A DNA stretch of 64,000 nt, taken from NCBI RefSeq assembly GCF_023558375.1, contig NZ_CP083761.1, positions 62,001-126,000 on the forward strand, given 5' to 3'. Source of the DNA: Chroococcidiopsis sp. CCMEE 29 (GTDB lineage Bacteria; Cyanobacteriota; Cyanobacteriia; Cyanobacteriales; Chroococcidiopsidaceae). Shown here piece after piece: positions 7,524 to 19,442 of this stretch. A model generated the notes under the pieces. That model was not told the DNA's origin. It made no database searches and saw nothing but the letters and a program-made list of their open reading frames with translations. A program made the position numbers and the translations under genes. Within the stretch, counting starts at the first letter, position 1. Each line of letters starts with the position of its first letter.

Positions 7524-8123
7524 TCAGGCTGGAACCATTTCTGGATGCTCAATCCGTGTTCCCAAAAGTTTAAGGAATTCTGCCAACCAACTGGGATGAG
7601 CCGGCCAAGCTGGTGCTGTTACCAAATTCCCATCAACCATTGCCTCATCAGGTGGAATATGAGCATATAGTCCACCAGCGCGAGTCACCTCTGGTCCACA
7701 AGCTGGGTAGGCAGTGCAACTTTTACCTTCTAATCCATCCGCTGCCGCTAATACTAATAAACCATGACAGATAGCAGCGATCGGCTTATTTGCTTGAACA
7801 AAGTGACGGGTGATTTCTATTACCTTCTGATTGAGGCGGATATATTCTGGTGCTCGTCCTCCAGGTATCACTAAAGCATCATAAGCTTCTGCTTCCACTT
7901 GTTCAAACGTGGCGTTTAAGGTGAAGTTGTGTCCTGGTTTCTCACTATATGTTTGGTCGCCTTCAAAGTCATGAATGGCTGTCCGCACCTTTTCCCCAGC
8001 TTGCTTATCAGGACAAACTGCATGAACAGTGTATCCTACCATTTGCAGCGCCTGAAATGGCACCATCACCTCATAATCTTCCACATAATCACCAATGAGC
8101 ATCAAGATTTTCTTAGCAGCCAT
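7524..8123 (-). CDS. DJ-1/PfpI family protein
   Basis: 199 residues with the class I glutamine-amidotransferase-like fold of PfpI proteases and DJ-1 chaperones. The nucleophile elbow is [13 protein letters not shown] with its cysteine near residue 118, and the conserved acidic residue lies in the N-terminal part ([10 protein letters not shown]). [14 protein letters not shown] is the typical strand-loop before the elbow. Members act as cysteine peptidases, glyoxalase III or protein repair enzymes; which applies here is not decided by sequence. It has a good terminator downstream and begins 26 bases after the hybrid kinase stop on the same strand, so it may be the last gene of that transcript. 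Confidence 0.9.
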   Translation of the reverse strand: MAAKKILMLIGDYVEDYEVMVPFQALQMVGYTVHAVCPDKQAGEKVRTAIHDFEGDQTYSEKPGHNFTLNATFEQVEAEAYDALVIPGGRAPEYIRLNQKVIEITRHFVQANKPIAAICHGLLVLAAADGLEGKSCTAYPACGPEVTRAGGLYAHIPPDEAMVDGNLVTAPAWPAHPSWLAEFLKLLGTRIEHPEMVPA

Positions 8124-8149
8124 TTTCTCATTCCTCCAAAGTTAGTTTT

Positions 8150-10153
8150 CTATTTTGAGCTGAGAACAGCCTGTAAGTTTTTCAACAATTCATCTGATGT
8201 GTAGGGCTTGGGCAAAAAGTTTTTAACACTAGTATTCATATCAGCCATCTGAAAATTTGAGGCAAACCCACTGATAGCAATAACCTTGACCTGCGGATTC
8301 ATCTTTTGCAAAGTGCGGATTGTGGTGACACCATCCATGATTGGCATCATCATATCGACCAACACCAGACTAATTTTTGACTTATGCTGCGCGTAGATTG
8401 CGACTGCCTCAATTCCATCAGGGGCAGTGAGCACATTGTAACCATAAGTCTCAAGTGAAGTTTTGGTCATTTGACGAATTGATTCTTCGTCATCAACCAC
8501 GAGAATCAATTCTCCATGCCCTGTCAGTAATTCGTGGCGATCTACTGGTATAGAATCTTTTATTATTTTCTGCGCTGTCGGTAAGTACACCTTAAACTGT
8601 GTTCTTCCCACTTCGCTATCTACGTTCACAAAGCCGCCATGGCTTTTAATGATAGCCATCACTGTGGAAAGACCAAGCCCGGTGCCTTTGCCTAACTCTT
8701 TTGTAGTAAAAAACGGCTCAAAAATTCTATCTATTATTTCATTAGGAATTCCTGTTCCCGTATCGGATACAGTAATGACAACGTAGGGACCAACTTTAGC
8801 GTCCATATTCATGCGAGCATAGTTGCGATCAATCCACTCATTGCTGACAGAAATTTCCAGAATACCGCCTTCTGGCATGGCATCACGAGCATTAACGCAA
8901 AGGTTTATCAACACCTGATGCAGTTGGGTAGCATCGCCGCAGATCGTCCAAAGGTCTTGCTTAGGTATATTAGTGCGGATCTCAATGGTTCTAAAAAATG
9001 TCTGTTTAGCAATTTGCTCAATTTCCCAGATTAATCGTTCCACCTGCAAAGTTGTGTGCTTGCCTTCGATGCCCCGTGCAAATGACAGCACTTGTTTAAC
9101 TAGGTCAGCGCTCCGTTTAGTATTGTTTTCTAAGGTTGTTAGTATCTGCTGACTCTGCCGATCCTGGAGTTTTTGTTTTAGGAGTTGAACAGACATCATA
9201 ATCGGCGCTAGTGCATTGTTGAGATCGTGGGCAATGCCGCTTGCCAGGGTGCCAATACTCTCCATGCGCTGAAACCGGAGAAACTGGGCTTCGAGTTGTT
9301 TTTTTTCTGTAATGTCGGTGTTGACAGTAAGGATAGATTTAGGCTTCCCATCTTCATCGCGTACCAGAGTCCAGCGGCTGGCAATGGTGATATCCTTGCC
9401 CTGTTTCGTCACTTGATGCAACTCACCCTGCCACGAGCCACATGCGTGTAAAGACTGACCCGGGGAGCCAGTGACGGAGGGATGCGGTAAATGATAATTC
9501 TCCGCGTTGCCCCTTCTTTCCTGCTCCGATGCCTGATTCAAAAGCTCCTCAGCATTCTTGCCGATCGCTTCTTCTGCTTTCCATCCGTAAAGGCGTTCAG
9601 CCCCTTTATTCCAAAATAGAATTTGATTATCCAAGTCTCGAACGAGAATAGCATCCGTGGCGATATCGAGTAGTGCAGCTTGTTCACGGATTTTCTGTTC
9701 GGAGCGCTGGCGTTGTTGGATCTCCTGTTCCAAACGCACATTTTGCTCCTGGAGTGTCTTGGTCAGATTGCGGAGGCTTAAATGGGTTTTGATCCGGGCT
9801 AAAACCTCTTCATGTTGAAGCGGCTTGGTAATGTAATCCACTGCACCAAGGTTTAATCCTTTGACCTTATCCACTGTCTCGGTTAGTGCAGTCATGAAAA
9901 TTACTGGGATATCTTTCGTTGCTTCATTGATTTTCAGGCGACGGCAAGTTTCAAAACCGTCTATTCCCAGCATCAGCACATCCAACAGAATCAGATCGGG
10001 TGAGGCATATTCTGCTTTCTGAGTAGCACTTTCACCATCCTGAGCAACCAAGACTTTAAAGCCAGAATCGGTTAAAAAGTCAAATAGTATCCCTAAATTG
10101 GCAGGAATGTCATCTACTATTAATATTTTACTCTGGGCAGTTCCAGCATTCAT
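8150..10153 (-). CDS. Hybrid sensor histidine kinase: receiver-PAS-kinase-receiver
   Basis: 667 residues. Order: receiver domain (about 10-125, phosphorylatable Asp in LILLDVLML), a coiled coil (about 125-155), a PAS domain (about 160-285, ILFWNKGAERLYGW), the dimerisation box with GIAHDLNNALAP (about 300-320), a catalytic ATPase (N box LINLCVNARDAM, G1 DTGTGIP, G2 GKGTGLGLST), and a C-terminal receiver (about 545-665, Asp in LVDMMMPIMDG). There is no membrane segment, so it acts in the cytosol. Its ATG follows the TAA of the upstream giant kinase directly (TAAATG), so the two are translationally coupled and probably form one signalling pathway. Confidence 0.93.
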   Translation of the reverse strand: MNAGTAQSKILIVDDIPANLGILFDFLTDSGFKVLVAQDGESATQKAEYASPDLILLDVLMLGIDGFETCRRLKINEATKDIPVIFMTALTETVDKVKGLNLGAVDYITKPLQHEEVLARIKTHLSLRNLTKTLQEQNVRLEQEIQQRQRSEQKIREQAALLDIATDAILVRDLDNQILFWNKGAERLYGWKAEEAIGKNAEELLNQASEQERRGNAENYHLPHPSVTGSPGQSLHACGSWQGELHQVTKQGKDITIASRWTLVRDEDGKPKSILTVNTDITEKKQLEAQFLRFQRMESIGTLASGIAHDLNNALAPIMMSVQLLKQKLQDRQSQQILTTLENNTKRSADLVKQVLSFARGIEGKHTTLQVERLIWEIEQIAKQTFFRTIEIRTNIPKQDLWTICGDATQLHQVLINLCVNARDAMPEGGILEISVSNEWIDRNYARMNMDAKVGPYVVITVSDTGTGIPNEIIDRIFEPFFTTKELGKGTGLGLSTVMAIIKSHGGFVNVDSEVGRTQFKVYLPTAQKIIKDSIPVDRHELLTGHGELILVVDDEESIRQMTKTSLETYGYNVLTAPDGIEAVAIYAQHKSKISLVLVDMMMPIMDGVTTIRTLQKMNPQVKVIAISGFASNFQMADMNTSVKNFLPKPYTSDELLKNLQAVLSSK

Positions 10154-13100
10154 TTACTGCCTCCTATATTGTTTGACAAACTCAAGAATTTGTTGTTCCT
10201 CAAAATTTTTGGCTAATTGACGCAAATGGGTGGCAAAGGGAATCCATTTCTGATCTAACTGTTCCAGCCGCATGCTGCGCTCCACAATGCCGCTGAGGTC
10301 GCCCATCATAGCTAGATCGAATAGGGCGGCAATTTCCTCTGCAGGTGGAGCCACAAAGGAGTTTTGAGTTTTGAGTTTTGAGTTCTGAGTTGAAGAGTTA
10401 AAGATTTGATCGCTTGCCTCGTAAACCCATTCCAGTCCCAAGTGAGTACGTAACTTTTCTAAAAGCTCCTCTTCTCGGATTGGCTTGGGAATAAAATCGT
10501 CGCAACCTGCCTCTCTACTCGTCTGCTGCTCAAAATCAAAAACGCTAGCCGAGATAGCGATCACGACTACTCCCTCTAGCTCTGGAGACATTTTAATCTG
10601 ACGGGTGGCCTCAAAGCCATCCATTTTTGGCATCACGAGATCCATTAAGATACAATCTGGCTTAAACTCAAGCGCTTTGTTTAGACCGTCGCGACCGTCC
10701 GTTGCTTCCACAACTTCAAACCTCAAAGGCTGCAGCAGATTGACTAGGACAGAGCGATTTGTTGACTTGTCATCTACCAATAGAACTTTCCGCTTAGCGC
10801 CGTTAAAACCAACAATATTGCGATCGCCTACGTTGGGGATATCAGCTGCTTGGGAAACCTCAGACAAATCCAAGTCTAACCAGAAAACGCTCCCTTTACC
10901 CAAGGTACTCTTAACCTTTATTTCGCCGCCCATCATCTGGACTAATTGACGGCTAATTGCTAGTCCCAATCCCGTTCCTTCAGTCTTACGACTCTGCTCG
11001 TCTACCTGCTGAAAGGGCAAAAATATTGCTTCTAATTGCTCTGCTGCAATGCCAATGCCTGTATCTTCCACCTGAAACCGCAATTTGTTCTCGTGGTGAC
11101 CTACCTTGAAAGTTATAGTCCCTTTTTCAGTAAACTTGACCGCATTACCCAGTAAATTAATTAAAACTTGTCGCAAGCGTTTTTCATCCGCTCGAATGGC
11201 TTTTGGGATTGGAGTCAGCGCTTCATAAATTAACTCGATCCCCTTTTGTTCAGCGCGGATCTGGCAAATGCCAACAATGCTCTTCAGAAATTCCGGAAAA
11301 TTAAAATCGCTTAGGTAGAGTTCCATTTTCCGGGCTTCGATTTTGGAGAGGTCTAAAATATCATCGATCAAGTTGAGCAGGTGTTCGCCGCACTGATGAA
11401 TGATACCCAAACCATCCTTTTGCTGGTCAGTTAAAGTTTTAACTTTTTTCAGAATTTGAGCGTAGCCCAAAATACCGTTAAGTGGAGTGCGAAGTTCGTG
11501 GCTCATGTTAGCCAAGAATTCACTCTTGGCGCGGCTAGCAGCCGAGGCTGCTGCTTCTGCTCGTTGGCGATCGCGGATTTCCTGTTGCAGATGCAAATTT
11601 TTTGCTTGTAACTCCAGCGTTCGCTCTGCTACTTTTGCTTCCAGCGTCCGGTTGTAATTCTCCAATTCAGTATAGAGACGGGCATTCTCAATCGAGATTG
11701 CCGCTTGAGCAGATAGGAGTTGTAAGACTTCCAGACGCTCGGGTGTAAAGGCTCCAGTCGTCAGGGTGTTTTCTAAGTAAAGAATACCTGTCAACTTACC
11801 CTGGTGCAGAATTGCTGTGCATAAAACCGATTTTGGTTTGCGAGCAATAATGTAAGGATCGATGGCAAAGATTTCCTCAGTAGTCGCGTCATTCAGAACG
11901 ACAGGTTCTTGGCTTCTCGCCACGTAGTTGATGATGCAGAGGGGGAGGCGATCGCCTACTCCCGGCCCTAGAGGGATTGATTGCTGCACTGCGATTTCAT
12001 CTGCATCCATTCCTCCGGATGCTGCAATGAACAGTTCCCCTGCTTTGTCTAAGAGCAAAAAACCCTTGTCTGCACCCGCGTTCTCAAGCACAATTTGCAT
12101 CAGCTTCCTCAGCAAGTTGCCCAAAACAATCTCACTTGAAAGCGCTTGAGAGGCTTTGATCACAGTTGCCAAGTCCAGGGTTCGCGAACTTCCTATAGAT
12201 GAAGAGGTTTGAGCACCTTCTCCACTGCTGGCTTCTCGCTTTAAAATTTGGGAAAGAGCTTGAGGATATCTGGCTTCCAAATCTTTGACTTTTGCGATCG
12301 CTCCCCAACGCAGGTAGTTGTAGTAAGACTCGACTAAATAAACTTGAGCAATCCTTTCTCTACCCTGTAAAAAATAAAATCTTGCTGCTAGTTCATTGGC
12401 TAAGGCTTCTTCTTGGATATAGCCATGCTCTTTTGCTCCGGCGATCGCACGGTCATAATACTCCATTGCTTGCCAGTATTGACCCAATACCTGCGCTTTC
12501 TCTGCCTCCACCAGCTCATACTTGTGCTGAAAATTCATCGGCGCATAGTCTGCCCATTTTTGCATCTTTTCCTGGTTATTCATCACTCGACTCAAGAGAT
12601 GTTCTTGCTGGGAATGGGGTACTGATGGATATATCGCTAGGTGTGCTAAAGAATCATAGAAATGGAAAAACGGCACAGGTAACCACCCTGCTACACCGTC
12701 TAAATATTGTTCAGCTTTGGTTGCATTTTCCACAGCTTGAGGAAACTCACCAAATAGGTAGCACAAGATTAATTTATTGAGAAATACATAGTGAGTTACT
12801 GTTCGCTCATTTAATTGAATATGAAGTGGCAGAAATTGCTCCTCATTGTAAGCTTCACCAACTAAACGAGAAGTATTTTCAGTCAATCCTCTTAAGTTTA
12901 AAACTGATTGATGAAATACTTGATGTAACTTTAGGGCAGTTTCTTGATTGACTTGAGCAATTACCTTACTATAACCAGCCATTTCCTGTTCTAGACTTTT
13001 TAACTCTACCCCGCTCCAATATGAATATTGACACTTATTACTTGCTGAATATCCAGTATGGATTAAATCTCCATATTCGAGTCCACTAGAGTAAGCATCT

Positions 13101-16100
13101 TCTAAAAGTGGTAAAGTCTCTCTAATATGATGTTTCCAATGTAGTATAAATGTTGCAACCTTAAATAAGGTTTGACTTCTAACCTCGCCATTATCTAAAC
13201 TATCTAATAAATTTAAAGCCAACTTTCCAAATTTATAAGCAGCATCAATATCTTGTAATAAACCACTGAAAACTACTCCATAATCAGCAAAACCACTAGC
13301 TGACAAAGGAGTATTTCCATGGTGAATAGATAAATTTACTTGTTGGCAAGCCATCAAAATAAATAGTGCAGGCGTAGATTGATAAGTAGCAGGAACTAAA
13401 CTAGCTATGAGCCGCAAGGCTGCCAACTTATTTGGATCTGTCATTGCTGGCAAACTAATTAAATCTTCTATTTGTTTCCCTGCTAAATTTGCTGTGGTTT
13501 CCTCGATAGCTTGCTGAATATCTAATGAGGTTGGTGATTCAGTCAGTTTCACTCCCAGTATTTCCAGAGCTTGCAAACCAAGCTTCACCGCTTCGAGCAG
13601 TTTTCTTTGCACTTCACAAGTTTTAATTCGCAACTCATAAACTTTTACTTTGTCCAACTGCGTTTTGGCTTGTTGCAGCACTACCTCAGCCAGATGCTCC
13701 ATTTGTTCAAAGTCACCGCTAAGAAATGCTGCTTCCGCTGCTTCCTGATGGATAGCTAATGTCAGTTGATATTGCTGATGCCAGCTAGAAGCCGTCAATA
13801 GGCTCAACCCTACCTTTAAAAAGCGGATAGCAGACTCATACGCCGTCGCTGCTTTTGCTTTCTGACCTGCTATGAGATTGAGTTCAGCCAGCTCGTATTT
13901 CTCTGCCTCTAAAGTGAGTAAGTCACTGCCGTAATTCAGTTGGTTAACTAAAGCAAAGATATTTTCTTTCCGTTCTTCAAGCGGAGTGTTTTGTAGCAGT
14001 AAGTAACCGATTTTTAGGTGAGTTTCTTTCTTCTGTGAATCTGGAATAAGAGAATAAGCTGCTTGTTGCACGCGGTCATGCAAAAACTTGTAGCCAACCG
14101 TTATCGGCTCTGCTTGCACAAGTGATGCTTCTGCGTCAAGTACCAACGGAATTTTATAAGCTTCAGAAAGAGGCAGAATCAAACCTGATTTTAGTACTTC
14201 CCACAAATCTCCTGCCGTTTCTGCTAGAGATTTTTCATTAACAATGGCTAAAACGTCTAAAGTAAATTTGTTCCCAACGCAGGCAGCAAACTTTAGGACA
14301 TTCTGCGTCTTGGAGGACAGCTTTTGAATTTGGCTGACCATCAATTCGACAACATTATCGGTGATATCAATACCTTGAAGACGGTTAATATCCCACTGCC
14401 AGCAACTTTGACTGAAATTAAAGGACAATAGGTTTTCCTGGTAGAAGGATTTGAGCAGCTGAGTTAAGAAAAAGGGATTCCCCTGAGTTTTGTTAAACAG
14501 TAACTCAGCCAGCGGCTTTGTCTTTAAGGGAGCACTGTGGAGGGTATCGCTGACTAATTGGTTGACATGTGTCATCCGTAAAGGCTGGAGGACAATGTTG
14601 TTTACTATCGCGCCAGTCTGCTGCATCTCCTCCAAAGTTAACATTAGAGGATGAGTGGCACTAACTTCGTTATCGCGATAAGCTCCAATTAGCAACAGAT
14701 ATTGTCTATCCGGGTCACAGGCAAGCCGCTGGATTAATTTGAGAGAAGCTAAATCTGCCCATTGCAAGTCATCTAGGAAGAGAACCAGTGGGTGTTCTTT
14801 GTTTGTAAACACATGAATAAATTGTTGAAACACTCGACTAAAGCGATTTTGAGATTCAGCCGGTCCCAGTTGAGGAACAGCTGGCTGAGAACCAATAATC
14901 GGTTCTACTTCGGGAATAACATCAATTACGAGCTGACCATTGACACCGAGAGCTGCTAAAAGTTTTGCTCTCCAAGCTGCTATCTTGTCATCACTTTCCG
15001 TTAGTAGCTGCCGCATCAATTCTTGAAAAGCTTGAATCAAGGAAGCATAAGGAATATTCCGCTTCAATTGCTCAAACTTACCGGAGATGAAATAACCTCG
15101 CTGACGCACAATAGGTTTATGAACTTCATTCACTAAAGAGGTTTTGCCAATCCCTGAGTAACCGCTGACTACTACGAGCTTCGTTGCTCCGAGGCTAACT
15201 TGCTCAAACGCATCCATTAAAGTGGCGACTTCTTGTTCGCGTCCATAAAGTTTTTGCGGAATGACAAATTGGCTGGATAAATCCATCTGACCGACAATGA
15301 AGTGAGAATCGCTTCTTGCCTGTAGCATGCTCAACAGAGCTTCTAGGTCAGCTTTTAGTCCCAAGCCACTCTGGTATCTCTCCTCAGCAGTCTTGACTAA
15401 TAATTTCATCACGATGTCAGACACTGCCTGGGGAATCTCTGGATTTATATCTCTAGGCGGCACTGGTGTTTTAGCAATATGGCAGTGAACTAATTCCAGC
15501 GGGTCAATAGCTTGGAATGGCAAGTGTCCCGTCAGCATCTCATAGAAGGTAACGCCTAAGGAATAAAAGTCAGTACGGTAGTCAATTGAGCGGTTCATCC
15601 TGCCGGTTTGTTCGGGTGACATATAGGCAATGCTGCCTTCGAGCTGGGTTGGATGGCTAATGATTTGCTCTTCCCTCGACAACCGCGACGAAATGCTAAA
15701 ATCGATAATTTTGACTTGACCGGTTTTTAGATCAACTAGGATATTGTCAGGTTTAAGATCTTTATGAACAATATTGTTTTGATGCAGAGCTGCGATAGTT
15801 GAAGCGAGCTGAACAGCAACTTGCAAAAACTTGCTTACGTTTAACGGTTGAGTGGCAATCAATTTTTTCAGTGATTCTCCACTAAAATCTGACAATACCA
15901 TTGCCAGACCATTTTGATGGCTTTCCAAGGCTAAGGGTTTAATAATTCCTTCGATCTCTAAAGTTTGCAGGATATGATGTTCGTGTCTTAAGCGGGTGAG
16001 TTCTTGTAGCGTAGGATACTCAGATTTGATGATTTTAAATAAAGCTGAAGTTCGATCTGACTTTCTTAAAGCACGATAAATTAGAGTATTTGTACCTTCA

Positions 16101-16144
16101 TAAATGGTTTTAATCGGGTTGTAACCATCAATAGGGCTATTCAT
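10154..16144 (-). CDS. Giant Ser/Thr kinase - AAA ATPase - GAF - hybrid histidine kinase
   Basis: 1996 residues. A Ser/Thr kinase domain (about 8-275) has catalytic HKDLKPDN near residue 128 and DFS in place of DFG. A PknB-type AAA ATPase follows, with Walker [10 protein letters not shown] near 331 and Walker [12 protein letters not shown] long helical repeat region (about 700-1300) resembles TPR/MalT-type sensors. Then come a GAF domain (about 1330-1490), a coiled coil, a HisKA with SHELRTPL (His about 1547), an ATPase and a receiver (about 1783-1900). This architecture is that of cyanobacterial HstK-type dual kinases. The last 100 residues contain an insertion, [14 protein letters not shown], encoded by the same GTTTTGA repeats seen between genes. 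It heads an operon with the downstream hybrid kinase. The ligand is unknown. Confidence 0.93.
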   Translation of the reverse strand: MNSPIDGYNPIKTIYEGTNTLIYRALRKSDRTSALFKIIKSEYPTLQELTRLRHEHHILQTLEIEGIIKPLALESHQNGLAMVLSDFSGESLKKLIATQPLNVSKFLQVAVQLASTIAALHQNNIVHKDLKPDNILVDLKTGQVKIIDFSISSRLSREEQIISHPTQLEGSIAYMSPEQTGRMNRSIDYRTDFYSLGVTFYEMLTGHLPFQAIDPLELVHCHIAKTPVPPRDINPEIPQAVSDIVMKLLVKTAEERYQSGLGLKADLEALLSMLQARSDSHFIVGQMDLSSQFVIPQKLYGREQEVATLMDAFEQVSLGATKLVVVSGYSGIGKTSLVNEVHKPIVRQRGYFISGKFEQLKRNIPYASLIQAFQELMRQLLTESDDKIAAWRAKLLAALGVNGQLVIDVIPEVEPIIGSQPAVPQLGPAESQNRFSRVFQQFIHVFTNKEHPLVLFLDDLQWADLASLKLIQRLACDPDRQYLLLIGAYRDNEVSATHPLMLTLEEMQQTGAIVNNIVLQPLRMTHVNQLVSDTLHSAPLKTKPLAELLFNKTQGNPFFLTQLLKSFYQENLLSFNFSQSCWQWDINRLQGIDITDNVVELMVSQIQKLSSKTQNVLKFAACVGNKFTLDVLAIVNEKSLAETAGDLWEVLKSGLILPLSEAYKIPLVLDAEASLVQAEPITVGYKFLHDRVQQAAYSLIPDSQKKETHLKIGYLLLQNTPLEERKENIFALVNQLNYGSDLLTLEAEKYELAELNLIAGQKAKAATAYESAIRFLKVGLSLLTASSWHQQYQLTLAIHQEAAEAAFLSGDFEQMEHLAEVVLQQAKTQLDKVKVYELRIKTCEVQRKLLEAVKLGLQALEILGVKLTESPTSLDIQQAIEETTANLAGKQIEDLISLPAMTDPNKLAALRLIASLVPATYQSTPALFILMACQQVNLSIHHGNTPLSASGFADYGVVFSGLLQDIDAAYKFGKLALNLLDSLDNGEVRSQTLFKVATFILHWKHHIRETLPLLEDAYSSGLEYGDLIHTGYSASNKCQYSYWSGVELKSLEQEMAGYSKVIAQVNQETALKLHQVFHQSVLNLRGLTENTSRLVGEAYNEEQFLPLHIQLNERTVTHYVFLNKLILCYLFGEFPQAVENATKAEQYLDGVAGWLPVPFFHFYDSLAHLAIYPSVPHSQQEHLLSRVMNNQEKMQKWADYAPMNFQHKYELVEAEKAQVLGQYWQAMEYYDRAIAGAKEHGYIQEEALANELAARFYFLQGRERIAQVYLVESYYNYLRWGAIAKVKDLEARYPQALSQILKREASSGEGAQTSSSIGSSRTLDLATVIKASQALSSEIVLGNLLRKLMQIVLENAGADKGFLLLDKAGELFIAASGGMDADEIAVQQSIPLGPGVGDRLPLCIINYVARSQEPVVLNDATTEEIFAIDPYIIARKPKSVLCTAILHQGKLTGILYLENTLTTGAFTPERLEVLQLLSAQAAISIENARLYTELENYNRTLEAKVAERTLELQAKNLHLQQEIRDRQRAEAAASAASRAKSEFLANMSHELRTPLNGILGYAQILKKVKTLTDQQKDGLGIIHQCGEHLLNLIDDILDLSKIEARKMELYLSDFNFPEFLKSIVGICQIRAEQKGIELIYEALTPIPKAIRADEKRLRQVLINLLGNAVKFTEKGTITFKVGHHENKLRFQVEDTGIGIAAEQLEAIFLPFQQVDEQSRKTEGTGLGLAISRQLVQMMGGEIKVKSTLGKGSVFWLDLDLSEVSQAADIPNVGDRNIVGFNGAKRKVLLVDDKSTNRSVLVNLLQPLRFEVVEATDGRDGLNKALEFKPDCILMDLVMPKMDGFEATRQIKMSPELEGVVVIAISASVFDFEQQTSREAGCDDFIPKPIREEELLEKLRTHLGLEWVYEASDQIFNSSTQNSKLKTQNSFVAPPAEEIAALFDLAMMGDLSGIVERSMRLEQLDQKWIPFATHLRQLAKNFEEQQILEFVKQYRRQ

Positions 16145-16399
16145 TTCAGCTTTTCGCTTGTGCGAGTTTGATAGATGGGAAAAAGTAAAGCGGCTAAAGG
16201 AAGGTCAATTATAACAGCCTAGCTTCAGTTTAGGAGTGTATCTATGCTCCTGCAAAGGTTTGCAGCTTGCTGTTAATAATCGTAAAGCTGAAGCCTTGAG
16301 CGCTAAAATCCATGTTTTTAGGTCGAGAGACTAGGCAACAGTGCAAATGTACTGTTATTTCTTAGATATATAAAATGTGGATGTGGCGTTTTAGCCTGA

Positions 16400-19300
16400 A
16401 TGATTCCAGTACAACTGACTCTCAAAAACTTCCTCAGCTACCGTGATGCAACCCTGAATTTTAGTGGGCTGCATACTGCCTGTATTTGTGGTTCCAATGG
16501 AGCTGGTAAATCTTCCCTACTAGAAGCGATCACTTGGGCAATTTGGGGTCAAAGCCGCGCTGCCTCCGAAGATGATATTATCCACTCCGGAGCTAAAGAA
16601 GTTAGGGTTGATTTTACCTTTACTAGTAATCAGCATAACTACCGAGTCATTCGTACCCGCCACCGGGGACAGAGCAGTTTTTTAGAATTTCAAGTTTCCA
16701 CACCTACTGGCTTTCGGTCTTTGACAGAGCGTGGGGTGCGGGCAACGCAGCAGTTGATTTTGGAACACCTGAAGTTGGATTACGATACGTTCATTAATTC
16801 TGCGTACCTGCGCCAAGGTCGGGCGGATGAGTTCATGCTGAAGCGCCCAACTGAGCGTAAAGAAATTCTAGCGGAGTTGTTAAAACTGAATCAGTACGAT
16901 GACTTGGAAGAGCGGGCAAAGGATGTTTCACGCCAGTTCAAAGGTCAAGCGGAGCAATTGGAGCGGAATTTGCAGTCGATGGAAATCCAGCTGCAACAAC
17001 GTCAGGCGATCGCCCAACAACTAGCTGAGCTAGAAACTCAGGTCAACCAATTACAACAAGAGCAGGCATTTGACAATGTAAACCTCCAAAGTTTGCAAGT
17101 TATTCAGCATCAGCAGCAGACTTGGGAGCAACAGCTAGGCTTTCTCAGGCAGCAACAGCAAAATCTCACTCAAGATAGCGATCGCCTACAACAAGAATTA
17201 ACCGCTACCCAACAACAACAGCAGGAACTAGAAGCTCTACTGCAACAAGAACCAGAAATTACCGCTGGGTATGCTCAGTTGCAAAAGCTGCAAAGCCTGG
17301 AGGAAACTTTTAGTCATAAATTTCAGCAACACTCCTCTGCTACTATGCAGCGGCAGCACTTACAACAACAGCTGGCGCAGCAAATCAATGAAATTCAACG
17401 CCAACTGCAACACGCTCAAGGGCAATTAGAAGCCTTGCAGCAGCAGGAACAGGAAATTCAGCAAACTCTGAATAAATCAGCTGAAGTAGAAGCAGGATTG
17501 GCACAACTCGCCGCAGCTCGTACCCATCTAGCTCATTTAGATGAGTTGCAACTTCAGGTATCACCCATGCTGCAACAGCGTGCGGCGCTACAAACTCAGA
17601 TCGATCGCGTCCAAGCACGATTGACTGCCAGACTAGAAGAACTTGAAACTCAGCACTCAGCACTCAGCACTCAGCACTTAGCTCAACCCCAGCTACAACA
17701 GGCGGTAATGGATGTAGCAGTGCAAATTGAGCAACTTGAGAAAAAGCGGGTCTACCTCCAACGAGTGCAAGAAAAAGGGCAGGAACGGCGGCACTTTATG
17801 GAACGCCTGCAAGCTCATCAGCGCGATTATGAGACACAACTGGGAGAACTAGAGCAAAAAATTCAGATGCTCCAGAACCCCAATGCCATCTGTCCGCTGT
17901 GCGATCGCCCCCTAGATGAACATCACTGGAATCGGGTCATTCAAAAAACCCAAGCTGAGCAACAGGACATTCAGGAACAATTCTGGGTAGTGCGCGAGCA
18001 GATGGCAGTGTCTGAGCGTGAAATTCAGGTACTAAGACAGGAATATCGGGAGCTATCTCAGGAATTAGCTGTATATGATGCTTTAAGGGAACAGCGGGGA
18101 CAATTAGCAGCTCAACTATCAGCGACGGGTGACGTGCAAGAGCGACTGGAGCAAATTGCTGCTGAAAAGCAGCAGCTAGAGCGATCGCTCCAACTGAGTG
18201 AGTATGCCTTTGACAAGCAAGAAGAACTGCGGCAACTGGACTGGCAACTGCAACAACTCAACTACAATGAGCAAGACCATGCTTTAGCCCGGAGCGAAGT
18301 CGAACGGTGGCGTTGGGCAGAGATTCGGCAGGGACAAATTAAAGATGCTCAGAAGCGCCAAGCGCAAATTGCAGCGCGCCAACCAGAAATCAGAGCGAAA
18401 ATTAACAGTTTGCACACCCAAATTGAGCAGCAACAGATTGATTCTGACTGTGCTAAAGAAATTGCAGCGATCGATCGCTATATTGCCGAAATTGACTATG
18501 ACACAGAACAGCACAATGCTCTACGCTCTGCTTTGCGTCAAGCTCAGTCGTGGCAGTTGCGCTATCAACAGCTGATTTCAGCCCAACAGCAATTTCCCCA
18601 ACTAAGGCAGCGATCGCAAGATTTAACCCAAGCTCTACAAGCGAGAGCAGCTGAACGGCAAGTCATTGCGGCTCAAATAGAAACTCTGACGCAAAAACTG
18701 GAACAAACTCCAGACACAAAGGCACAAATTCAAGCTTTGGAGCAACAGTTACAGCAGCGACGACGGCAACTCGACGATCAGCTAGGGCAACTAGGACGTT
18801 TACAGCAGCAGTTTAACCAGCTAGAGGCACTGCAGATTCAGTATGCCCAGCAGCAGCAACAAATGCAAGAGGCACGGCGGCACCATCGTGTGTATCAGGA
18901 ATTGGCACAAGCCTTCGGTAAAAATGGCATCCAAGCGCTGATGATTGAGAATGTGTTGCCTCAGCTGGAGGCAGAAACAAATCAGTTGTTGGCAAGGCTG
19001 AGCGCTAACCAGTTGCACGTACAATTCATTACCCAAAAAGCTGGACGTAGTGGTCGGGCAACGAAGAAAGCGACGAAAATGATTGATACGCTGGATATTT
19101 TAATTGCTGATGCGCGTGGTACCAGACCTTATGAAACTTACTCCGGTGGAGAGGCGTTTCGGATTAACTTTGCGATTAGGTTGGCATTGGCAAGACTATT
19201 AGCTCAACGAGCTGGAGCGGCGCTGCAATTGCTAATTGTAGATGAAGGATTTGGCACACAAGATCAGGAAGGTTGCGATCGCTTGATTGCGGCAATTAAT

Positions 19301-19426
19301 GCGATTGCCTCCGATTTTGCTTGTATCCTGACTGTGACTCATATGCCCTATTTCAAAGAAGCCTTTCAAGCCCGAATTGAAGTCTCCAAAACACAGAATG
19401 GCTCCCACTTAAGCTTATCAATTTAG
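16400..19426 (+). CDS. sbcC: SbcC-type SMC-like exonuclease subunit
   Basis: 1008 residues with the Rad50/SbcC plan: Walker A GSNGAGKSSLLEA near residue 35, two long glutamine-rich coiled coils, a zinc hook CPLC near residue 498 (AICPLCDRP), the signature ETYSGGEAFRI, and Walker B LLIVDEGFGTQD near 945. With SbcD it makes an ATP-dependent nuclease that opens hairpins and trims double-strand ends. No sbcD lies in the window. Between 17648 and 17680 an ACTCAGC heptad repeat is translated in frame as THSALSTQH-like residues inside the first coil. ATG 16400 follows about 255 bases of noncoding DNA. thiL starts 17 bases downstream, so they are likely co-transcribed. Confidence 0.95.
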   Translation: MIPVQLTLKNFLSYRDATLNFSGLHTACICGSNGAGKSSLLEAITWAIWGQSRAASEDDIIHSGAKEVRVDFTFTSNQHNYRVIRTRHRGQSSFLEFQVSTPTGFRSLTERGVRATQQLILEHLKLDYDTFINSAYLRQGRADEFMLKRPTERKEILAELLKLNQYDDLEERAKDVSRQFKGQAEQLERNLQSMEIQLQQRQAIAQQLAELETQVNQLQQEQAFDNVNLQSLQVIQHQQQTWEQQLGFLRQQQQNLTQDSDRLQQELTATQQQQQELEALLQQEPEITAGYAQLQKLQSLEETFSHKFQQHSSATMQRQHLQQQLAQQINEIQRQLQHAQGQLEALQQQEQEIQQTLNKSAEVEAGLAQLAAARTHLAHLDELQLQVSPMLQQRAALQTQIDRVQARLTARLEELETQHSALSTQHLAQPQLQQAVMDVAVQIEQLEKKRVYLQRVQEKGQERRHFMERLQAHQRDYETQLGELEQKIQMLQNPNAICPLCDRPLDEHHWNRVIQKTQAEQQDIQEQFWVVREQMAVSEREIQVLRQEYRELSQELAVYDALREQRGQLAAQLSATGDVQERLEQIAAEKQQLERSLQLSEYAFDKQEELRQLDWQLQQLNYNEQDHALARSEVERWRWAEIRQGQIKDAQKRQAQIAARQPEIRAKINSLHTQIEQQQIDSDCAKEIAAIDRYIAEIDYDTEQHNALRSALRQAQSWQLRYQQLISAQQQFPQLRQRSQDLTQALQARAAERQVIAAQIETLTQKLEQTPDTKAQIQALEQQLQQRRRQLDDQLGQLGRLQQQFNQLEALQIQYAQQQQQMQEARRHHRVYQELAQAFGKNGIQALMIENVLPQLEAETNQLLARLSANQLHVQFITQKAGRSGRATKKATKMIDTLDILIADARGTRPYETYSGGEAFRINFAIRLALARLLAQRAGAALQLLIVDEGFGTQDQEGCDRLIAAINAIASDFACILTVTHMPYFKEAFQARIEVSKTQNGSHLSLSI

Positions 19427-19442
19427 ACTCAACATTAATTTT

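Noticed and set aside
7411-7599. Open frame across the DJ-1 terminator
   Set aside because: It is made by the terminator hairpin and the antisense of the DJ-1 gene.
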